A stretch of DNA of 64,000 nt from Dromiciops gliroides (taxonomy: Eukaryota > Chordata > Mammalia > Microbiotheria > Microbiotheriidae): contig NC_057861.1 in assembly GCF_019393635.1 (NCBI RefSeq), positions 305,061,468 through 305,125,467 on the forward strand. The letters run 5' to 3'. This document shows, piece after piece, positions 22,185-33,034 of the stretch. Under the pieces are notes generated by a model. That model did no database searches, was not told the origin of the DNA, and was given only the letters and a program-made list of their open reading frames with translations. A program made the translations under genes and the position numbers. Positions within the stretch are counted from its first letter, which is position 1; each line of letters begins with the position of its first letter.

Positions 22185-22884
22185 ATCCAAGCTGTAAGCC
22201 AAGGCAGTAGCTGTAGGTTCATTAATCACTCAAAGTACATTTAGACCAGATATTTTCCCAGCATCTTCTGTGACCTATCTCTGAAAATCATTAAATAAGC
22301 AGGCACAGTGATAACAGCCCGTTTTTGCTGAATGTCCTAGATAGTTTTCTTCAGTCTCCTTCATTTTCATCAACACAACCAAATCTGACGGGGAATACAG
22401 TTTTCCAAGGCCTTCTGACCAGGCTTTACTATTAGAAAAACAGACTATTTTGAAAGAAAAAAATTAATGTCTTTATGCAATTCAGGATCATCAAATCAAT
22501 GGCCAATAAGGCACTTGGTAGCATAGGATGTGTTTTTTGGTTCAGTGACCACCTACCATTTGTCTGGCACAGCAACAAGGCACTTGTCTGCCATGAAAGG
22601 CCAAAATTGAAGGAGTGTGTCTGACACCTTGAGCATTCCTTTGCGTGTTTCCCTTCCATTACTGCCACATCGGAATTAGTTGTACTCAAGACAATACCGA
22701 TAACGACCCCCTTCTTTGCTTCTGATATATAGTCTTGCCTTGAGATGATTCGAAAAGCTACATAACTAAGACCACACCAGCTTCCCTGGCAGAAGTTGGT
22801 GGGTGGCCCTGGAAGGAGGCTCCAACAAGTCAGGCTACAGGGCAGAGTTCAGTTACGAAGTGGACTGAGGACTCTGTATACCAT

Positions 22885-23310
22885 TAATTTTTGTATTATT
22901 AGGTCTGACTCATCCTTTTAGCCTACTAAGATCCTTTTGGATCTTGTTTTATTATTATTTTTTTAATCTCATATGTAAATTATCTTTCCTAGTGTTTTGT
23001 CATTTGAAAATCTGATGGGCTTATCCTTCACCAAAGGCAATGGTAAAAATGTTGAATAAAACAGAATGCAGGACAGATCTCTGAAGTTCTTCATTGGAAA
23101 CTGACTTCCAGGTTTTCATTTTTTCCATTACTTACTACTTGTTGCAATTTCTCATTCTCCTAATTCTCAATCCAGCCAACAGCACTGTTATCCCACCTAC
23201 AGTTCTTCATCTTGTGCACAAAATATGGTGGAGACATTTTCAGATGCCTTGATAAGATGTAAAATACAGATGCTGAACCAGAGGGTCTCACATGTTTCAC
23301 AGTAACACTC
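22885..23310 (-). repeat. L3/CR1-type LINE reverse-transcriptase fragment
   Basis: Minus-strand translation near 23040-23090 gives QRSVLHSVLFNIF. It aligns with the PQGSVLGPVLFNIF motif of CR1-clade reverse transcriptase. The flanking text resembles the rest of the same domain. Confidence 0.7.
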
Positions 23311-23844
23311 TATGTATGCCTACAAGATTCTCTGTGATCCAACTAAGGAAACCACAAGAATCCTGCCCCAAGTCTGAGTTGTGGGGCTCTGGTGGCCATC
23401 CTAATTCCTTACCTACTTAAAAATTATGCTAATTTATCCAGGAGTATTTACATCATTAGCAGACATCTCTGAGTCACCATAGAACACTGCATCTATACAT
23501 CACTCTCTCTTCTGCTGAAAGCTCTCCTCTTGAAGGATTTAGTTACCTACTTGCTAAAGATCAGTTACTTACAATGTTAAGGATTATATTGATTCTGATC
23601 TAAGTGGGGAAAAGACAAAAGGCAAAGGAGAAGAAGCGATAGGAAGGGCAAGAGAAATGGCCCCTGCCAGCTGTCTCTTTTGTCTTTCTTGGTAAATGAA
23701 TCACCCAAATATAAACTGTCCTGCTGTCACACTTGATCTCTTTTTATTCTTTTTGGAAGCTTTGAATTGGAAATATAATGTTCCTGCTTAGCCTTGGTGG
23801 AAAGACAGATAGCACAAACCCAGTGAGGCTCTCAACCTTTTCTT
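23311..23844. other. No recognised feature
   Basis: No gene and no familiar repeat recognised. Confidence 0.4.
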
Positions 23845-23860
23845 AGACTAGATATGAATT

Positions 23861-24007
23861 AGGGCATCTAGGTGGCACAGTGGATAAAGCCATAAATTCC
23901 CTGAATTCAGGAAGACCTGAGTTCAAATCCAACCTCAGACACTTGACACTTACTAGCTGTGTGATCCTGGGCAAGTCACTTAGCCTCCATTGCCCCGCCC
24001 CCAAAAA
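23861..24007 (+). repeat. WSINE1-type SINE with perfect TSD
   Basis: Plus-strand copy with a 16-base exact TSD AGACTAGATATGAATT (23845-23860 and 24008-24023). The A-box region is altered (AAGCCATAAATTCCC). Confidence 0.96.
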
Positions 24008-24149
24008 AGACTAGATATGAATTGTGGAATGTTTATTCTGTGTCATAAAATAATTGAATTGTACCTGTGTTATACTTAGTAACTTCAGCACAGTGAGTGG
24101 GAATCAGGATTAAATCCTAGCTTTAAGCATTATTATACTATATACAGTG

Positions 24150-24544
24150 GTGAATCACTGGATCTCAGAGTTGGAAGTGACCTCTGAGGCTGTCCAGTGC
24201 AAACTGTCTAGTGCAAACCATATGTCAACAAAAATCCCTTTTACAGCATAGTCAGCAAGGGATTCTCTAGACTTTACCTGAAAACCTCCACTTAAGGGAA
24301 ACCCACTGCTGTCCATTCCAACCTTGGATTGTTCTAATTATTAGGCAGTTTTTCTTATATGAAGTTTAAATCTGCTTCTTTGTAACATCCACCTGAGGTT
24401 CGTAGATCTGTCCTTGAAAGCCTAACAGAATTAATCTAATCCCTCTTCCCCATAGCAGCCCTTTAGTTCATATATTTTCTAATGTTATTGTTTTTAATTT
24501 CTCTTCTTCTAGATTGTCCTTCATTTCTGTATATTTGTATTCTT
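24150..24544 (-). repeat. L3/CR1-type LINE 3' UTR
   Basis: 'ggatctcagagttggaagtg', 'gaaaacctccacttaaggga' and 'aattattaggcagtttttct' are the reverse of the L3/CR1 3' UTR seen on the plus strand at 11600-12115. It continues up to the SINE at 24545. Confidence 0.75.
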
Positions 24545-24689
24545 TTTCTTTTTAGTGAGGCAATTGGGGTTAAGTGACTTGCCCAGGGTCACACAGCTAG
24601 TAAGTGTTAAGTGTCTGAGGTCGGATTTGAACTCAGGTCCTCCTGAATCCAGAGCTGGTGCTCTATCCACTGTGCCACCTAGCTGCCCC
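24545..24689 (-). repeat. WSINE1-type SINE
   Basis: Minus strand. The TSD TGTATATTTGTATTCTT (24528-24544) and TGTATATTTGCATTCTT (24690-24706) has one mismatch over 17 bases. Confidence 0.96.
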
Positions 24690-24768
24690 TGTATATTTGC
24701 ATTCTTAATCCATTGTTTTCTCTCTTTCCCACCCCCCTGCAGATTATAGGGTCTTAAAAATATATTCT

Positions 24769-24930
24769 GGGGCAGCTAGATGGTGCAGTGGATAGAGCAC
24801 CGGCCCTGGAGTCAGGAGTACCTGAGTTCAAATCCGACCTCAGACACTTAACACTTACTAGCTGTGTGACCCTGGGCAAGTCATTTAACCCCAATTGCCT
24901 CACTAAAAAAAAAAAAATATATATATATAT
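24769..24930 (+). repeat. WSINE1-type SINE with (AT)n tail
   Basis: Plus strand. The poly-A tail has grown into an AT microsatellite (about 24915-24938). TATATTCTG flanks both ends. Confidence 0.94.
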
Positions 24931-24939
24931 ATATATATT

Positions 24940-25689
24940 CTGCTCATTAGTTCTATTCTTACAATTCTCATTTCTCTTTTGAACCATTCAAGGACAGTAT
25001 GTTATGATTCTGTATTCTCAAATTCCAGAGTCTTTTTTCTCATCAAGTATAGAATCATTTTCCTTTGTTTTACTTTTTAAAAATTTATTCATAGGTGTCT
25101 GAATTTGTTAACTAGATCTGGAAGCCATATTTTTTTTCTGCTGTTAACATTTTCCTTGCTGATTTATCTACTTATGTTCAAAGTCTGAGTTTTCTTCTTC
25201 CTGAGATCTTTAATAATTTTACTATTTTCCCCTTTATCTTCTCCTATTTGTTTATTTTCTGACTCTCTGACTCCCCTCTGATAGTGTTTTTCTTGGGGGC
25301 TGAATCTCATAGCATCTCAGCCTCCTTCCATGCTGTTCAATTCATGGTACCCCAGCCTATATTTTGCTCCAAGAGACTTTTGGGTGAACAGAACTAGCCA
25401 CAAGGAAAAATTAATCATCTAGGCTAAAAGACTAGTTTCAAAAGAAATTTGCCCATCACTAATACATTTGAAGAAAAAAATACTCCTTCTGAAATATTCA
25501 GAAACATGAATCAGATGTGTAAAATATGATGTATAATATACTTTTCCCTTCTCCCCTTACTTTTAAGAGTAAATCTTTTTTTTCTTGGTATAATATATCT
25601 GCAATTGGAGCATGTAGGGAAATTGGCAAGACTTCCATGGTTGTGAAAATATTTTCCTATGTGATTTAGAAAATCCAAATTATACTAAG
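24940..25689. other. No recognised feature, T-rich
   Basis: Pyrimidine-rich, possibly an antisense remnant of an old LINE. Nothing supports a firm call and there is no coding signal. Confidence 0.35.
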
Positions 25690-25815
25690 ACTAGCCCAAG
25701 ATACACCATAGCATTGGAGAATCAGAGCCAACCCTGGAGTCAGAAAGACCTGGATTCAAGTCCTGCCTTTAACATGATTGGCTGGGTCACCCTCAGGAAG
25801 ACATTTAATCTCTTA
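25690..25815 (+). repeat. Ther/MIR-like SINE remnant
   Basis: 'ccctggagtcagaaagacct' and 'ggattcaagtcctgcc' are a decayed tRNA-like head, plus strand. Confidence 0.65.
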
Positions 25816-25879
25816 GTGATAGATAGTTGATCTGCATCAGTGAAGGGAATTTGCACATTGAGAGTAACAATGAATGAAA

Positions 25880-26043
25880 GCGGGAGCAGCTAGGTGGTGC
25901 AGTGGATAAAGCCCTGGCCTTGAATTCAGGAGGACCTGAGTTCAAATCCAGCCTCAGACACTTGACACTTACTAGCTATGTGACCCTATGCAAGTCACTT
26001 AACCCTTATTGCCCCGAAAAAACAAACAAAACAAACAAACAGC
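25880..26043 (+). repeat. WSINE1-type SINE with perfect TSD
   Basis: Plus strand with an (AAAC)n tail. The 14-base TSD AACAATGAATGAAA is at 25866-25879 and 26044-26057. Confidence 0.96.
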
Positions 26044-26057
26044 AACAATGAATGAAA

Positions 26058-26828
26058 TCTCTTTCCACCTATCTGATCATACTCCTTGGGACTATTTGCT
26101 AGATGTATACCCTAGAGGTCTACATTTTGGTTAGGTATTTGTAGAATGTGTTAGGGCTGAAATAAAATGGGAAAAATGAGGTAGAGAACAAATAGGGTGT
26201 GAAAAGACAAATATATCTCTAGAATTAGAAACCCCTGTTTTATACCAATATCTAAACATCCTTCATTACCAAAAGTAAAATGGAAAGTCTGATTCAAGTG
26301 GTTGTTGCTTATTCCATAAATCTCAGTATTATCTCATATTATTTGCTTTTGCTCTAAAAGTGTGTTGGTATTTTTAGAACATTGTCAGTTGATATTTTCA
26401 GAGAATTAGTCATTGCCTATCTATGTTTAATATTATGAAGTCTTTCAACAATGTCTCTGACTACATAGTGAAAAAGAAAGGAAATTAATATCATGACTAT
26501 AATAGTTGTCTATATATGGGGAAAAGAATCACTTATGATTTATGTATTCTCACTTACTTTTTTTTAGTCATTTGCCTCTTCCTGATGAAAGTTAATGGGA
26601 AAAAGCTTAATTATAGTGCTTAGCCCATTGTAGGTATTAAAAAGAATTCAGTTTATTTTATTTTAATTAAGGTAATTCCAACCTCCCAAGACATAGTGAA
26701 GAAAAGGAAAATAAGATTAAAAAAGGCCTTTTTTGATCTGACAAAATAGATATCACCAAATCAGAGTCCTAACATTCATATACTTTATTCATAAGGAATA
26801 TCCTCTGGTCCCTTTAAAAAGTCTTTCT
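26058..26828. other. Single-copy-looking AT-rich stretch
   Basis: No familiar repeat and no coding signal. Confidence 0.45.
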
Positions 26829-26988
26829 GGACAGCTAGGTGGCACAGTGGATAAAGCACCGGCCTTGGATTAAGGAGGACCTGAGTTCAAATCCGGCCTC
26901 AGACACTTAACACTTACTAGCTGTGTGACCCTGGGCAAGTCACTTAACCCCAATTGCCTCACCCCCCCCCAAAAAAAAAGAAGTCTTT
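26829..26988 (+). repeat. WSINE1-type SINE
   Basis: Plus strand. It combines ATAAAGCACCGG with TAACACTTAC and CCAATTGCCTCA, an intermediate between subclasses. AAGTCTTT flanks both ends. Confidence 0.93.
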
Positions 26989-27430
26989 TTAATCTTTTTT
27001 TAGACATAGTTCTAAGACACTTGATTTTAGATCCTAGATCTATGATTCTGTGATTCCTACCAGCCCCCAGGAATGTTTTTGCTGCCCTTCCTCTAAGGAG
27101 CCAGAGTTCTCAGAGTCGAATGCTTGGCCAGGCTAGCTAATAGTGTTTGAAGGAGTAAGCTTCATTCATCTTAAGGCCACTTATTTGTATGTACCATATA
27201 ATGCAAGGTGCTGGTACTACTCAATAAACATAGTACTACTTTAAATAATTGATCTCCCTAGTAGATCATGGAAAAAATAGAGTTGATTGAGATTTCCAGA
27301 ACAGCCTTTGAGATCAAACCATATTTGAGGCATGAAGATGAGCCCGGATATGAACAAGAAACTAAAGCCACCATGAAATTGAGAGGGAAGGAAGGGAAGA
27401 GTATGAAAATGCCAAATCCTGGTCTCTAAT
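26989..27430. other. No recognised feature
   Basis: No gene or familiar repeat was recognised. Confidence 0.4.
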
Positions 27431-27800
27431 AATATAGCTCACATTTATATAGCACTTTAAAGTATATAGGATTGGGGCAGCTAGGTGGCACAGTGGATAA
27501 AGCACCAGCCCTGGATTCTGGAGGACCTGAGTTCAATTCTGACCTCAGACACTTGACACTAACTGTGTGACCTTGGGCAAATCACTTAACCCTCATTGCC
27601 CCACCAAAAAAAAAAAGTATATAGCATTACATGTTTCAGATGTGGAAGGAACCTTAGAGCTCATGTGGTTCAATGCTCCTCATTTTATAAGAAACTGAGG
27701 CCCAGAGAAGGGGTATGACTTGCTCTGGGTCCACTTGGCCAGCATATGTCAGAGTCAGAGTCAGTACTTGAAAGCAGTTCTTTTTACTTCAGATCAACAC
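27430..27800 (-). repeat. MIR-family SINE split by a WSINE1
   Basis: 'agctcacatttatatagcac' and, after the SINE, 'ttataagaaactgaggccca' belong to the MIR layout in reverse. Confidence 0.7.
27474..27613 (+). repeat. WSINE1-type SINE
   Basis: Plus strand. AAAGTATATAGGATT on the left and AAAGTATATAGCATT (27614-27628) on the right form the TSD. Four bases of 'cttacta' are lost in the body. Confidence 0.95.
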
Positions 27801-27943
27801 TCTTTCTATCCACCAAGATAATTTATTCAGGAAGGCTCTATATTGATCAATTATTATAAAAACTATAACAAGTGAAATAAATATTCAGAAAAAACGAAAG
27901 AATTTTTGTTGATGCTAAAATATATTTTAAAAATAATAATATA

Positions 27944-28094
27944 GGGGCAGCTAGATGGTGCAGTGGATAGAGCACCGGCCCTGGAGTCAGGAGTACCTGA
28001 GTTCAAATCAAGCCTCAGACACTTAACACTTACTAGCTGTGTGACCCTAGGCAAGTCACTTAACCCCAATTGCCTCACTAAAAAAAAAAATAAT
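27944..28094 (+). repeat. WSINE1-type SINE
   Basis: Plus strand, inserted close to the A-rich end of a minus-strand L1. AATAATAATATA flanks both sides. Confidence 0.95.
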
Positions 28095-28106
28095 AATAAT
28101 AATATA

Positions 28107-28700
28107 AATTTTAATTTAATGTTTTTGAGTTCCAAATTCTATCCCTCCCCTTCCCCCTCCCTAAGGCAGTAAGCAATCAGATATAGGTTATAGATGTACG
28201 ATTATGTAAAACATTACCATATTAGTCATTTTTGTATAAGAAAACTTGAATAAAAGAAAACAAGGAAAGAAAGTGAAAAACAGCATGCTTTAGTCTGTGT
28301 TTCATCAATATCAGTTCTTTCTTTGGAGGTGGATAGTATGCTTTATCATTAGTCCTTTGGGATTGTCTTGGGTCATTGTATTGATGAGAATAGGTAAGTC
28401 ATTCACAGTTCTTCATTAAACAGTATTGCTGTCTCTGTGTACACCGTTCTCTTGGTTCTGCTCACTTCACTGTACATCAGTTGATATAAGACTTTCCAGG
28501 AATTTCTGAAGTCATCCTGTTTGTCATTTCTTACAGCACAATGATATTCCATCACAATCATATACCACAGCTTGTTTAGCCATTCCCCAATTGATGGGCA
28601 TTCCTCTGATTTCCAATTCTTAGACACCACAAAAAGAGCTGCTATAAAAATTTTTATACAAAGAGTTCTCCAAATTTTTTCCAACTAATTTTATTTCTTA
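28107..28700 (-). repeat. L1 LINE 3' end (5'-truncated)
   Basis: 'ttgagttccaaattctatcc', 'cagtaagcaatcagatatag', 'tctcttggttctgctcactt' and 'gccattccccaattgatggg' are L1 3' UTR landmarks in reverse order. Confidence 0.88.
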
Positions 28701-28810
28701 TTTGACTAAAGAGGGATGATAGGAAACACAAACCAATATATGTGTTAATTTAAAAAATAAAAAAATAAAACTTTTAAAAAATAAAGTAATTTTATAAAAA
28801 GGCTACCAGG

Positions 28811-28986
28811 GGGGCAGCTAGGTGGTAGGGGCAGCTAGGTGGCACAGTGGATAGAGCACTGGCCCTGGATTCAGGAGTACCTGAGTTCAAATCCAGCCTC
28901 AGACACTTAACACTTACTAGCTGTGTGACCCTGGGCAAGTCACTTAACCCCAATTGCCTCACTAAAAAAAAAAAAAATTAAAAAAA
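28811..28986 (+). repeat. WSINE1-type SINE with duplicated head
   Basis: The first 17 bases (GGGGCAGCTAGGTGGTA) occur twice in tandem, at 28811-28827 and again from 28828. Then follows a full-length body and tail. The exact 15-base TSD AAAAAGGCTACCAGG (28796-28810 and 28987-29001) brackets both heads, so the duplication came with the insertion or arose later inside it. Confidence 0.95.
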
Positions 28987-29001
28987 AAAAAGGCTACCAG
29001 G

Positions 29002-29470
29002 AATTAGGAGGTACTGATTATAATAAAAGAAAAAGAAAATTCAGCCTCAACATACTCTAGGAGCTTTTAAATAGAAGGAAGCCATGAAGATATGCTGTCT
29101 TTTGTACACGAGCATGACCCATTGTCACAAGACTTCAATACCTGGTAATCTTTTCCATTTAAAATTCATTGGGAAATTCCTTGACTAAAAAAGAATAATT
29201 AGCACCATGAAGTTAGCAAGTAGTTAGGAACCCACAGTAAGAGATGACAAACCTAAAAGCAGGTTGGACAAGGTCCTATGTGGTGACGTATACCTTGGCT
29301 CAGTGTATTCCAGGGCTTTAAAAAAAATGTAGCTAGAAGAATTCAGCCGGATGTGTCTAGATGACAAGTTGAGCACATAACAATGTAACACTAGCCAACC
29401 CTCCAGCGATTGCTTTTGGCAAATAATTTTTTTCCCTATATGGACTGCTAACAACAACAACAGAAATCAA
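29002..29470. other. No recognised feature
   Basis: No gene or familiar repeat seen next to copy B of the unassigned repeat. Confidence 0.4.
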
Positions 29471-29985
29471 AGGAAATGACAGCAAATTTCCAGACTAAAA
29501 TAAGAAGCCAGACACTGACAAAACAATGATTCTATATGTATAGGGATATACATGATGTAGACACACATTTATTTATTTATTTATATGATAAAACAACTCC
29601 AATTTAATTTTGGAAAAGAAAGAACAAATTCCAGGTTACAAAAGAGATACCATCAGATAGATAAACAACACTAAGCCACCTGATATTTTCTTCTGTAGCT
29701 GAGTTACATCACTGATAGACTTTGTAAATAGAGTACTGATGGAGAAAGATGGAGGGGAAAGTTCCCTCCACTGTGACCTGAAGCAGATACATAGGAATTA
29801 GAAGTGCAGAGGTTCACCTGCGTAGACACACTTCCCTTGACAGCTCAAAACTTCCCTTGATAACTCAATGTGAGAAAGTCATGACATCCCAGTAAGCTTT
29901 GTGGTGCCATGGGCCAGTTGTAAAATGAGAGTCAAACTCTACAGCCCACAAGGTGCCTTTCAGCTCTAAATCTTTGATCCCATAC
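29471..29985 (+). repeat. Unassigned dispersed repeat, copy B
   Basis: Uninterrupted ~510-base sister of 17577-18283, same orientation and about 90% alike by eye. The copies differ by small indels (for example 'gcagatacataggaattaga' here against 'gcaggaattggaaa' there). Confidence 0.8.
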
Positions 29986-30082
29986 CCTCCCAACATGATT
30001 CCAGAAGATTCATTTCAGCATTCTTGGTCTTCTATATCTGTAAAATAAAGGAACTAGATTAGCTTAATCTCTAGGAATCCCA

Positions 30083-30350
30083 AAGGGGCAGCTAAATGGC
30101 AAAGTAGATAAAGCCCCAAATGCTTATCTTCCTGACTTCAAATCCAGCCTCAGATACTTCCCAGATACATGACCCTGGACCAGTTACTTAATGCTGTTTG
30201 CCTCAGTTTTCTCCTCTGTAAAATGAGCTGGAAGTGACTTTAAAGGGCATTGAGTCCAACTCCTCATTTTATAGATGAGGAAACTAAGGCTCAGAAAGCT
30301 TAAGTTAATGGCCTTGGGTCATGCAGCTAAATCCACTGCTCCCAGGTTCT
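30083..30350 (+). repeat. CORE-SINE remnants
   Basis: 30083-30235 is a decayed SINE head and core ('ggggcagctaaatggcaaag', 'ctcctctgtaaaatgagctg'). 30236-30350 reads like a reversed MIR ('tatagatgaggaaactaagg'). Confidence 0.65.
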
Positions 30351-30469
30351 AAGATTTAAAAAAAGTGAGATGATCTTCAACAACTACATCCCCATCCCTT
30401 TAGATCTTTTAGATCTGGAATGCTACAAACACAAATGGGGGAAGCAGTACAAGAGGATTCTGAATCATT

Positions 30470-30780
30470 GTTGTTAGTGGCATTGGTGGTGGTGGTATTG
30501 GTCCTTCATTTTCAGAGAACCAATGACATCACTGGTGATGTCTTGACTTGCTTGTGAATTGCATTTGACTTCAGTCTTACTCTCTTTCTTCTAGCGTTAT
30601 TGAAGTCCAATGGCAAGACAAAAGTCAAGATGACCAGCGATGGCTCAGGATGCCGTGGGTGACCTTGGTGTCTTTGATGTCTGACCAAGCTCTAAGGACT
30701 CCACAGTGCCTGCTTCAGCTGCCTCCATGGCCTGTTGGGACAAGCTGTTCACATCTGCCTATTCCACTGAGGTAAGTCTT
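30470..30780 (+). repeat. RTE-related dispersed repeat
   Basis: 'ggtccttcattttcagagaa', 'gatgtcttgacttgcttgtg' and 'agtccaatggcaagacaaaa' match a marsupial repeat also present at 35946-36110. I take it to be an RTE-mobilised SINE-like element, but the name is uncertain. Confidence 0.55.
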
Positions 30781-30795
30781 CAAATATTCAGAGGC

Positions 30796-30941
30796 TTTGG
30801 GGCAGCTAGGTAGTGCAGTGGATAAAGCACTGGCCCTGGGTTCAGGAGGACCTGAGTTCAAATCCAGCCTCAGCCATTTGACACTTACTAGCTGTGTGAT
30901 CCTGGACAAGTCACTTAACCCTAATTGCCCTGCCCCCCCAA

Positions 30942-30978
<37 letters not shown>
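30796..30978 (+). repeat. WSINE1-type SINE with (CA)n tail
   Basis: Plus strand. The tail has become a CA microsatellite (30944-30977). TATTCAGAGGC is duplicated (30785-30795 and 30979-30989). Confidence 0.95.
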
Positions 30979-30979
<1 letters not shown>

Positions 30980-31019
30980 ATTCAGAGGCCTGAGGAAAGA
31001 ACTAGGGCCCATGTATTCA

Positions 31020-32335
31020 GCAAGGCAGATTAAATTATCATCTTATTGGATGCTTCTAAGATCTATTTAGGATGTTAGAATCCAGTCCTAACATCTGTTC
31101 TAACTTCCAGTCTAACATTCCCAACTGCCTATTGGATATATTGAAAGAAATTCTGAATAGATAAAGCATCAGAGAGTACTGAGACCCAGCATTCTAAATA
31201 TTACTTATAAAAGTATGTACTGGGAAGCACAAGTATACCACAAAGCAAAAGGACATTAGTTGCTTGCCTATGACCCCCTGCATATGTCAAACACATTAAA
31301 GAAAACATGAATCAGCCTTACAGGACCTCATCTGCTGCATGTAGAAAGGTGACTTCACACCTGTCATCAGCAGGAATCACAGTTTGTTTCTCATGCTCTG
31401 AGAATCTCCTCCTTCCAAAAAATAAAGGAAATGTGTGCACATACATACACACAATCCAATTTTGTGGTCCTTGTTAAATGTCCAACTAGTTTCTTCTCTT
31501 CTACTCCCTTAGAATAGAAATGAAAATCTACCAAAATGTTTATTTAAATCAAAAAAGTTATTTTTTTCCTCTCTAAATACCAAGGCTCAGAGAACCAGTC
31601 CTTCACCTCAAAACTGATGTGCTAGGAATTCTAACCAGAAATGAATATTCCCTACTATGGATAACTCCTGACAGTTTGTGGAACGCATCAGCACTCAATT
31701 CAGCCACTTGGCCATATTTCAAGCCTTTATATGGATACATTTCTCCTTTCAAACATAAAAATAAAATCCTTGGTATTTTTATTATTCGACATTTATAGAG
31801 TGCTAAACACTGCCCAGCAGCAATGGTCAGAATAAACTCAAAAGCTCTGTAGATCTAGGGTTCACGTGCTTTTGATGAGGGCTGCTCTGATCCATTAGTG
31901 AAATAAATCTACGTGGTGAACTTGAAAGGGGGAACCCCCCTACCACCACCAGCACCAGAGTCCCCTCCAAAAAACATCTCTTCAACAAACTTGCCACTTT
32001 GCATGCCTAGATTAATGTTTTTGGGTTCATGTACTGTTCCCTTTTGAAGAGATGCAAACACTATTCAACCAAGCACCTGGAGGAATAATACATAAGCAAC
32101 ATCAGTTATTAATGGTTCAAATAGAACATATCATATTAGTCTTTATCCAATTGGCAGCACCTACAGAACAAGCTTTCCTAAGGTCAGTCCCTCTCTTGGG
32201 ATATTGTTTGAGCAAGATAGGCCTAAGAGCACCTAGTAACTGATTGCTAGAGCCTGGATAGTCAGAGGGGCAACATGAGGTCCCTAGGTACTTGGAGATC
32301 AGAGAGAGGGGATGCAAACAGAAATGCTGAAAGGG
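31020..32335. other. Single-copy-looking stretch
   Basis: About 1.3 kb with no SINE and no recognised LINE. Open frames near 32052-32317 show no domain. No splice pattern convinced me. Confidence 0.45.
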
Positions 32336-32339
32336 AAGG

Positions 32340-32520
32340 GAAGGGAAGGATAACTTAAAACCATCACAAAATGTCAGAGCTGAAAGGGACCTTAGAGATC
32401 ATTTCTATCCCATCCTATCATTTAACAGAAGATACTATGGCCCCAAGAGACTTAATGAATTGTCTAAGGTTACCCAGCTAACAGGTGGCAGAATCTGGAT
32501 TTGAGTATTGCATTTGGGAC
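32340..32520 (-). repeat. MIR/Ther-like SINE
   Basis: 'cagagctgaaagggacctta', 'aagttactcagctaacagg'-like text and 'gaatctggatttga' read as a reversed CORE-SINE. Confidence 0.65.
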
Positions 32521-32709
32521 CTGTAGGGGCTGAAGTAAAGGAACATAAGTATGTGCCCAAAGGAATGTGTAATTCAAAAAATTAAAATAGCTACAGCTCC
32601 ACTTTCCCCCTAGCCCCTTAATTCAACCTGTGATCCTTATAAAAGATTACAAACATGCCACATTGACTGTCCAAGATCTGGGATGAGCCCCACAAATTAC
32701 TTAATCTAG

Positions 32710-32935
32710 AAGTATGGTGTAATTGAAAGAGCATTGGAGAGCCTGGATTCAAACCCTTGTTTGGTCACTTACTACTTTGAGTGTGAACTTGAATAATTCA
32801 TTCACCTAAGAACTCAATTCTCTCATCCATCAAATGAAGAAGTTGGAATAGATGATATAAAAAAAATGGAATAGATGATATCCCCCAAAAATGGAATAGA
32901 TGATATCCAAGGTCACTTTCAGTCCAAAATTCTAT
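32710..32935 (+). repeat. MIR-family SINE with a local triplication
   Basis: 'gtgtaattgaaagagcattg' and the 'ctctcatccatcaaatgaag' core identify MIR. The 15-mer TGGAATAGATGATAT occurs three times (32844-32858, 32867-32881, 32892-32906), separated by A- or C-rich spacers. Confidence 0.75.
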
Positions 32936-33034
32936 TCCCTTTCCCATTTCAAAGAGAGGAAATGGAGATCCATAGCAGTAAAGTGACTCGCCAAGCCCAC
33001 CCAAGGAGCAGAACAAGAAGTAGAAGGTGCCTTC

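Larger units (their letters stand above)
19538..22880 (-). pseudogene. HSPA9: HSPA9 (mortalin/GRP75) processed pseudogene
   Basis: Read on the minus strand, the segment gives mortalin from near the N terminus to the end without introns. Near 22700 it reads [12 protein letters not shown] then [12 protein letters not shown]. At 22185-22225 it reads VINEPTATALAY. At 20700-20760 it reads [18 protein letters not shown], near 20110-20200 [14 protein letters not shown], and near 19940-19985 [16 protein letters not shown]. The stop lies near 19702, and the HSPA9 3' UTR is followed to about 19540. HSPA9 is the mitochondrial Hsp70 involved in protein import and iron-sulphur cluster assembly. This copy cannot encode it, because stops and frame changes occur throughout and the DLGTTN ATP-site motif has decayed to VLSTTN. 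It was later split by an LTR (20999-21951) and a hAT element (22001-22184). No poly-A tail remains. Confidence 0.95.

Noticed and set aside
19538-22880. A functional HSPA9 paralogue
   Set aside because: Intronless, interrupted by three transposons, with many stops and frame changes and an altered ATP-site motif.
17577-29985. The two ~0.5-kb direct repeats as paired ends of one retrovirus-like element
   Set aside because: The 11 kb between them is a mix of SINEs, an HSPA9 pseudogene and L3 fragments, with nothing virus-like except the unrelated solo LTR.
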